The notes under the pieces were generated by a model. That model had not been told where the DNA came from and made no database searches. It was given only the letters and a program-made list of their open reading frames with translations. Position numbers and translations under genes: made by a program. 13,694 bases of DNA from Rhabdothermincola_A sp041688815 (GTDB lineage: Bacteria > Actinomycetota > Acidimicrobiia > Acidimicrobiales > Acidimicrobilacustridaceae): positions 1-13,694 of the forward strand of contig JBDNHK010000056.1 of assembly GCA_041688815.1 (NCBI GenBank). Reading direction: 5' to 3'. Each line of letters starts with the position of its first letter. The first letter of the stretch is position 1. Below, piece by piece: positions 8,673 through 13,694 of this stretch.

Positions 8673-11600
8673 GGTGCCTCCGCGGCCGTGGCGGTGGGGC
8701 CGGTCCAGGAATCCGGGTCGGCCAGGATCTCGTAGACCCCGCCGAAGGCCTGCTCCCAGTTCGAGAAATGGTCGGCGATGGTGCTCAGCGCGACAGCCCC
8801 CATCCGGGTGCGAAGGTCGGCGTCACCGATCAACTGGTCGAGGGCACCGGCGAGACCGTCGACCGTGCGCCGGCACCGTGACGAGTTCTCGTCATCGGCC
8901 AGGATCCAGTCGCCGGCCGGGTTGTCGAAGGCGACCACGGGCACGCCGCAGGCCATGAGCTCGAGCGGGAGGTACGACGGGTGAGCCGAGACGGTGAGGG
9001 CCACACCCACGTCGCAGCGACGATAGAGCTCCCCGGTGTCGCGGTAGTCGAGCAGACCCAGGTGCTCGATGCCGTGGCCCAGATCGTCGGGGCGGGCCCA
9101 CGACCCGGCCGTAACGATCCGGACGCCGTCGCCGTGACGCTCCTTGAGCTGGCTCAGGGCGAGGGAGGCCAGCTCCCAGCAGTTGCGCCAGTGACCCGGA
9201 CGGGCGTACACGAACACCGTGACCGGACCGACGTGGTCGAGGGGGCGCCTCTCCCGAGCGTGGAACACGCTGTCGTCGACCGCGGGCATGAAAGCCCCAC
9301 CCACCCCGGCATAGTCACGCTGGTACAGCCGGTGCAGCCGGTCGGTGTTGCACAGGCCGTAGAGCCCGAGCCGGTACCCTTCCTCGGCCAGCGCGTAGTT
9401 CGTACCGGCGGGGTAGAACTGCGGCTCGAAGTCCTGGATCAGGTAGAACTTGCGTCGCGTGTGGCGGAATCGGGCCACGCTGTACGCAGTGACCCAGAGG
9501 GTGGCGATCGACACGTCGGCGTAGGGCACCAGGTCGAGGGCAGGATCGGTGGGCCCGGTCACGAACGTCATGGGCACGTCGGCCAGCGCGGGGAACGCGG
9601 CCGCCAACGCCGACCGGAAGAAGGCCTCGTTCTCGTTGGCCATCATCACGAAACGGTGGCGAACACCGTGCGTGCGTTGCAGGTGATCGGCCAGGCGTAG
9701 CGCCGTGTTGATGCCGCCGTAGAAGGGGCTGTCGATGTCCGGGAAGAACCAGTTGATGGTGTCGACCTCAGTTCGACCAACGGTCCGACCGTGGAGGTGG
9801 CGGACCGCATCGACCACGTCGTCGTCGGCCCGGCAGATGTCGGCCAGCCAGGTCGACTCGGCCGCGTCGCTGCTCTGGCGAAAGACGGTGAAGTCGCGAC
9901 CCAGGACCGCCCCGACCTGAGCCATGGGCCCGTGATCGTGGGGGTCCCGAAAGGCCGGCGCCCCAGTGTGGGTGGAGAGGTTCGGGGAGAAGTACGGATC
10001 TCCGCCGCGCAGGTACTTCTGGTACCGCCAGTAGCTGGCGTGGAAATCACACACCGGGACAGTGCGACCGCGGGTCACCGATTCGAGGTGACGCACCTCG
10101 GCGAACGGTGAGACCACGTTGCGGTAGCCGAGGAACCGCATGTCGAGGCCGAGGACGACGTCGCTTCCGCAGAGCTCGAACCGCTCGTCGAACCCACCGA
10201 CCTCGACGAACAGGTCGGCCCGCACGGCGACACACGCGGCGGTGACGCTCAGCACATTGCGGTACCAGTCGGTCGGACCCACGAGGGTGTCGGTGTGGGG
10301 CGCCATCCCGGCGAAGAGGTGGCCGGCGAAACCATCGACCCCGATGACCACCCCCCCGTGCTGGATCCGACCATCGGCGTCGAGCAACTGCAGGCCGACC
10401 AGCCCGATGTCGGGCTGGACGACCCAACCCACCAGCTCGCGCAACCATCCGGCGTCGAGCAGGATCGTGTCGTCGTTCAGAAAGACCAGGACCTCACCAC
10501 GGGCCTCGGCCGCGGCCACGTTGTTGACCCGCGAGTAGTTGAACGGTTCGTCCCACCACCGCACACGGAGGTCGAGGCCGGCTGAATGCTCCTCGTACCA
10601 GGGCTCGACCTCGGTTCGCCGTCCGCTGTTGTCGATGATCACCACGTCGAAGTCGGGGTAGTCGGTTTCGGCCAGGCTGGGCAGGCAGCCCTCGAGCATC
10701 TCCACGTTGAACCGGGTCGGGATCACGATGGTGACCGACGGAGATCGTTCCAGGGTCCAGCTGACCTTCACCCCTTCCGTGGCCGCGGTGACGACACCGG
10801 GACGACCGGTTCGCTCGAGGTGGGCGGCCACGACGGCCACGGCCTGGTCGTCGAGCACCTCCGGTCGTCGCCCGAGGTGAGCCAGCACCCGCGGCACCCG
10901 GACGACGGTGTCGTCGGCGAGACCGAGCCGGAACAACAGATCCCACCAGCAGGCCTCACCGAGTTCGGCATCGAGCCCACCCGCATCGACCAGCGCTCGA
11001 CGCCGCACCGCGAACGACCGGCCCAGGTAGTTGGCACCGAGGAGCATGTCCGGCGACCACGACGGGCGGAACCGGGGTGTGGCGAGGGTGCCGGTGTTCG
11101 CGAGCACGTCGTCGTCCCAGTGCACCACCACGGCCGCGGGATCGTCCCAGGCGCGAGCCCGGATCTCGAACACGAAGTCGGGCTCGAGACGGTCGCCGGC
11201 CTCGACGACCACGACGAGGGCGGACGGGTCGCCCTCACCGGCCAATCGCGCCGCTTCGACCAGCGACGAGACGCCACCGGTGGAAGCGGTCGTGACCCTC
11301 CGATCAGCGGACGCATGGCCCGAGCTGTTGACCTCGATGACCGTTGCCGCCCATCGCGCATCGGTCTGAGCGTGCAGCGAGTCGAGGGTGACGCTCGTGG
11401 CCGCCGCCGACGGGACGGGGTCCGATCCGGTCGCGCCGGACGCCAAGATCAGTATCTCCACCGGCACCCGGAGCTTCCGATCGACCGAAGCCTCGATCTG
11501 ATCGGCGATTCGACCCGGCCCGACACGAGCGCGTGCCAACCACGCGGCGTAGCTCGGTTCCCCCGCTGTGGCCTGAGAGGCCAGGCGCCACAGCGCGCTG

Positions 11601-11755
11601 GCGCGGGGGAGGTACCCCATGCCGTCGAGTACCAGCTGACGGCCGAAGCGCATGGTGGCACGAGCAGTCGATGAAGGAGGCGCAACGCGCTCGGCCAGTT
11701 GCTTCGCTCGCCTCCGGGCGCTCGGTCGGAAAGGGTCAGCGGTCAACGTCGCCAC
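8669..11755 (-). CDS. Three-module glycosyltransferase: degenerate GT-A, GT2 and WsaF-like GT4 (probable rhamnosyltransferase)
   Basis: With GTG 11755 the protein has 1028 residues. After a basic N-terminal segment (1-95) comes a GT-A-like domain (about 98-315) in which VVVVEAGDRL stands where the DXD should be, though the later FRPSWSPDMLLGANYLG stretch is typical of GT2 proteins. A second GT2 domain (about 340-570) looks active: SVTIVIPTRFN at 340-350 and FLNDD at 425-429. The third module (about 666-1015) resembles the GT4 rhamnosyltransferase WsaF, with INWFFPDI (667-674), YLIQDFEPQFYPAG (771-784) and LPLELMACGVPVVAFDN (929-945); E932 is the second Glu of the GT4 EX7E motif, while the first is replaced. 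Sugar specificity is inferred only from WsaF. It probably builds a polymer or linker exported by the adjoining ABC transporter. The start is uncertain: GTG 11755 overlaps the ATPase gene by 20 bases; TTG 11746 and ATG 11653 are alternatives. Confidence 0.83.
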   Translation of the reverse strand: MATLTADPFRPSARRRAKQLAERVAPPSSTARATMRFGRQLVLDGMGYLPRASALWRLASQATAGEPSYAAWLARARVGPGRIADQIEASVDRKLRVPVEILILASGATGSDPVPSAAATSVTLDSLHAQTDARWAATVIEVNSSGHASADRRVTTASTGGVSSLVEAARLAGEGDPSALVVVVEAGDRLEPDFVFEIRARAWDDPAAVVVHWDDDVLANTGTLATPRFRPSWSPDMLLGANYLGRSFAVRRRALVDAGGLDAELGEACWWDLLFRLGLADDTVVRVPRVLAHLGRRPEVLDDQAVAVVAAHLERTGRPGVVTAATEGVKVSWTLERSPSVTIVIPTRFNVEMLEGCLPSLAETDYPDFDVVIIDNSGRRTEVEPWYEEHSAGLDLRVRWWDEPFNYSRVNNVAAAEARGEVLVFLNDDTILLDAGWLRELVGWVVQPDIGLVGLQLLDADGRIQHGGVVIGVDGFAGHLFAGMAPHTDTLVGPTDWYRNVLSVTAACVAVRADLFVEVGGFDERFELCGSDVVLGLDMRFLGYRNVVSPFAEVRHLESVTRGRTVPVCDFHASYWRYQKYLRGGDPYFSPNLSTHTGAPAFRDPHDHGPMAQVGAVLGRDFTVFRQSSDAAESTWLADICRADDDVVDAVRHLHGRTVGRTEVDTINWFFPDIDSPFYGGINTALRLADHLQRTHGVRHRFVMMANENEAFFRSALAAAFPALADVPMTFVTGPTDPALDLVPYADVSIATLWVTAYSVARFRHTRRKFYLIQDFEPQFYPAGTNYALAEEGYRLGLYGLCNTDRLHRLYQRDYAGVGGAFMPAVDDSVFHARERRPLDHVGPVTVFVYARPGHWRNCWELASLALSQLKERHGDGVRIVTAGSWARPDDLGHGIEHLGLLDYRDTGELYRRCDVGVALTVSAHPSYLPLELMACGVPVVAFDNPAGDWILADDENSSRCRRTVDGLAGALDQLIGDADLRTRMGAVALSTIADHFSNWEQAFGGVYEILADPDSWTGPTATAAEAP
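8677..8681 (-). promoter_or_regulatory. Ribosome binding site of the methyltransferase gene
   Basis: GGAGG on the minus strand lies four bases before the GTG at 8672, inside the last codons of the glycosyltransferase gene. Together with the four-base GTGA stop/start overlap it supports translational coupling and fixes the methyltransferase start. Confidence 0.6.
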
Positions 11756-13007
11756 CGGGCCCCGATTGGAGACCACCCCACTCGCCGCCGAGGTCGACCA
11801 GGCCCAGCAACGGCTCGTCGGCCTCGATCCGGAACGTGATGACCCGCTCCTTCTTGTCGACCACCATGGTGCCCTGGGCGTCGTGGACGGCCGCGGTGAT
11901 CGTGTACTCACCCGGTCCCAACGCCAACGAGCGAATCGTGTAGTCGACGTAGCCCCGGCCCACCGGTATCGGGCCGCGCTCGAAGTCGGGGAACTGGAAC
12001 GGATGGGCCACCAGCACGCCCGCCTGACTCTCGAGGGTGAACGAGAAGCGGGGGGACTCCACCGGCGCTCGGCACTCGTAGTGCATCCGAACCGTCATGG
12101 GGTGGCGGCTGCGGAACAGTCTCGTGGAGCGCAGGTCGGCATCGAGGGCCTCGATCTCGCCCAGCCGGATGTTCCGGGCCTCGGGGGCACCCACCGGTCG
12201 GGCCGCCTCCGTCTGGGACGCCTCGAACTCGGAACGCAGCCGCTCCTCTTCCTCGAGGCGTAGGCCCTCGGCGGCGTTGACCTTGGCCAGGTACTCGTGG
12301 ACCACGTCGACGGCCTTGCCCTCGGCCAGGATATTGCCGTGGTCGAGCCACGCGGCCCGATCGCACAGGGTGCGCACGAGGTCGAGACTGTGGGTGACCA
12401 TCACGATCGTGACCCCTTGTCGACGCAACTTGTACAGATGCTCGAAGCAGCGGCGCTGGAACTCCTCGTCGCCAACGGCGATGACCTCGTCGATGATGAG
12501 GATGCGAGGGTTGACGTGGACGGCCACCGAGAACCCGAGCCGGACGAACATGCCGCTCGAGTAGTGCTTCACCGGCGAGTCGACGAACCCGTCGAGGCCC
12601 GAGAACTCGACGATGTCATCGAAGATGTCGTCGACCTCATGTCGACTCAGCCCGAGGATGGCCGCGTTCAGGTAGATGTTCTCGCGACCACTCAGCTCGG
12701 GATGGAAGCCTGCGCCGAGCTCGAGCAGGGCCGAGATGCGGCCATCGGTGTGGATCTCCCCGCGGGTGGGCTTGAGGATGCCGGCCATCATCTTCAACAA
12801 CGTGGACTTGCCGGACCCGTTGTGGCCGACCAGGCCGTACACCGAGCCATGGGGGACCTCCAGGGACACCCCCTTGAGCGCCCAGAATTCCTCGTAGCGC
12901 TTGCCGCGGCGCTTCGTGAACAGCTCTTTCACCGAACCGGCGCGTTCCTTGTACAGCCGGAAGTGCTTGGCGACGTCGTCGACGGCGATGGCCGGGGTCT
13001 CGCCCAT
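11736..13007 (-). CDS. wzt: Wzt-type polysaccharide ABC exporter ATPase with C-terminal carbohydrate-binding-type domain
   Basis: The 423-residue protein has an N-terminal ATPase domain (about 1-245): Walker A GHNGSGKST (61-69), the ISALLELGAGFHPELSGREN stretch (91-110) that marks the polysaccharide/teichoic acid export ATPases, signature YSSGM (149-153), Walker B ILIIDE (169-174) and H206. A charged linker rich in Glu (about 255-285) leads to a beta-rich C-terminal domain (about 290-405) resembling Wzt_C. In E. coli O8/O9a this domain binds the modified end of the finished O-polysaccharide, so chain completion is sensed before export; the same role is inferred here. The protein pairs with the permease encoded just upstream. 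ATG 13007 was preferred over GTG 13010 because GAGGAA ends five bases before the ATG, too close for the GTG; either way stop and start overlap. The next gene, a glycosyltransferase, overlaps its 3' end. Confidence 0.92.
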   Translation of the reverse strand: MGETPAIAVDDVAKHFRLYKERAGSVKELFTKRRGKRYEEFWALKGVSLEVPHGSVYGLVGHNGSGKSTLLKMMAGILKPTRGEIHTDGRISALLELGAGFHPELSGRENIYLNAAILGLSRHEVDDIFDDIVEFSGLDGFVDSPVKHYSSGMFVRLGFSVAVHVNPRILIIDEVIAVGDEEFQRRCFEHLYKLRRQGVTIVMVTHSLDLVRTLCDRAAWLDHGNILAEGKAVDVVHEYLAKVNAAEGLRLEEEERLRSEFEASQTEAARPVGAPEARNIRLGEIEALDADLRSTRLFRSRHPMTVRMHYECRAPVESPRFSFTLESQAGVLVAHPFQFPDFERGPIPVGRGYVDYTIRSLALGPGEYTITAAVHDAQGTMVVDKKERVITFRIEADEPLLGLVDLGGEWGGLQSGPGGDVDR

Positions 13008-13694
13008 CACAGTTCCTCGATGACGTTGCGGGCCTTGCGGGTGAACAGCAACGAACCGACGGCGAACGTCACGAGCGATACCGCGATCACGACGAGGAAG
13101 GAGAGCGCACTCGGCCAGACGAGCAGGTAGAAGGCGTCACGAGCCCAGGCCACGAACTGGGTGAGCGGGTTGAGCTCGTAGATGCGGAACGCCCACGCGG
13201 GGATCTTGGCCTCGACCTGCGAGATCGGATACACGATAGGGGTGGCGTAGAAAAGCATGTTCATGCCGACGCCGACGAGGTAACCCACGTCGCGGAGGTA
13301 CACGTTGTACACCGAGGCGACGAGGCCGACGCCGAGGCCGAACAAGCCGACGAGGACCAGCAAGAACGGGAACAGCAAGTAGGTCAGGCCCACGTTCCCG
13401 ACGACGAGCATGATGGCGACGAGGATGCCGCCCTCGATCACGGCCTGGAGCATGACGGTGAACATGTTGGCGATGGCCGGACACGCCGGCGGGAAGTACA
13501 CCTTGTTGAGGAGCGCGCCTGCGCTCTGCAACGCCGCCATGGACCCGTTCACAGTGCCGCTGAAGAAGTTCCAGACCACGAGACCGCAGAACAGGTAGAG
13601 CGCGAAGCTGTTGGTGCTCCCGTTCCCGGCCCGCGGTGCTTCGGCACCGAAGATGACGCCGAACACGATGCTGAAGATGATCAGCGTCGACGCC
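13007..13694 (-). CDS. wzm: Wzm/TagG-type polysaccharide ABC transporter permease (partial, N-terminus outside window)
   Basis: The frame is open to the window edge, so the first part of the gene, probably several tens of residues with the first amphipathic segment, is missing; the GTG at 13666 is internal. The visible part, about 228 residues, begins in a membrane segment (STLIIFSIVFGVIFG) and contains some five to six hydrophobic spans. It has the family features FALYLFCGLVVWNFFSGTV, a KVYFPPACPAIANM segment (the usual K-x-x-FP element of ABC-2 polysaccharide exporters), YNVYLRDVGYLVGVG, FYATPIVYPIS and ELNPLTQFVAWARD. It would form the membrane channel through which a lipid-linked polysaccharide or teichoic-acid-like polymer crosses the cytoplasmic membrane, driven by the Wzt-type ATPase. 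Its TGA (13009-13007) overlaps the ATPase start by one base. The promoter of the operon must lie beyond the window. Confidence 0.92.
   Translation of the reverse strand, partial: ASTLIIFSIVFGVIFGAEAPRAGNGSTNSFALYLFCGLVVWNFFSGTVNGSMAALQSAGALLNKVYFPPACPAIANMFTVMLQAVIEGGILVAIMLVVGNVGLTYLLFPFLLVLVGLFGLGVGLVASVYNVYLRDVGYLVGVGMNMLFYATPIVYPISQVEAKIPAWAFRIYELNPLTQFVAWARDAFYLLVWPSALSFLVVIAVSLVTFAVGSLLFTRKARNVIEEL
13013..13018 (-). promoter_or_regulatory. Ribosome binding site deciding the Wzt ATPase start
   Basis: GAGGAA on the minus strand ends five bases before ATG 13007 but only two before GTG 13010. Normal Shine-Dalgarno spacing therefore favours the ATG. The site forms part of the last codons of the permease gene. 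Confidence 0.6.

Noticed and set aside
10586..11674. 362-codon plus-strand open frame inside the glycosyltransferase gene
   Set aside because: Shadow of GC-rich codons; no motif, start site or conserved pattern, and the minus strand carries well-formed GT2 motifs.
11756..11911. N-terminal extension of the glycosyltransferase frame to 11911
   Set aside because: The extra 52 residues are Ser/Arg/Pro-rich and lie wholly within the Wzt C-terminal coding region, so they look like a shadow translation.

Overview
The window is very GC-rich, dense with genes and uses GTG as well as ATG starts. Two genes have a TANNNT -10 box placed so that transcription would begin at or within two bases of the start codon, the leaderless arrangement common in Actinomycetota. 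The protein set (single-chain methylmalonyl-CoA mutase with MeaB, an LpdA-like flavoprotein, an RDD protein) fits a high-GC actinobacterium, perhaps class Acidimicrobiia. That placement is an inference from general likeness; the window has no rRNA or other marker to settle it.

Left half (1-6996), metabolic. It opens with the last 72 residues of a biotin-dependent carboxylase subunit (+). Convergent to it lies a minus-strand run: fetA-like ABC ATPase (3725-3042), fetB-like permease (3039-2257), LpdA-like NAD(P)H dehydrogenase (2209-851) and an RDD membrane protein (864-301). Divergent from fetA, across a 111-base region with a good promoter and a palindrome between its -35 and -10 boxes, are methylmalonyl-CoA mutase (3837-5996) and its chaperone GTPase MeaB (6007-6996). 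If the carboxylase uses propionyl-CoA, carboxylase plus mutase would carry propionyl-CoA to succinyl-CoA; the epimerase is not in the window.

Right half (7047-13694), cell-surface polysaccharide. Four overlapping minus-strand genes look like one operon: the C-terminal part of a Wzm/TagG-type ABC permease, a Wzt-type ATPase with a C-terminal carbohydrate-binding-type domain, a 1028-residue glycosyltransferase with three modules (degenerate GT-A, active-looking GT2, WsaF-like GT4), and a methyltransferase fused to a GT-like domain and a short C-terminal coiled coil with a basic tail. Together they suggest that a rhamnan-like or other polymer is made in the cytoplasm and exported by an ABC transporter. 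The methyltransferase may cap or decorate the chain that the Wzt domain recognises, by analogy with WbdD/Wzt of E. coli O8/O9a. This is the most interesting part of the window, though each family is known.

I saw no tRNA, rRNA, CRISPR array, insertion sequence or phage gene. No stretch over 300 bases lacks a gene. The longest gaps are the divergent region at 3726-3836 and the convergent gap at 220-300.
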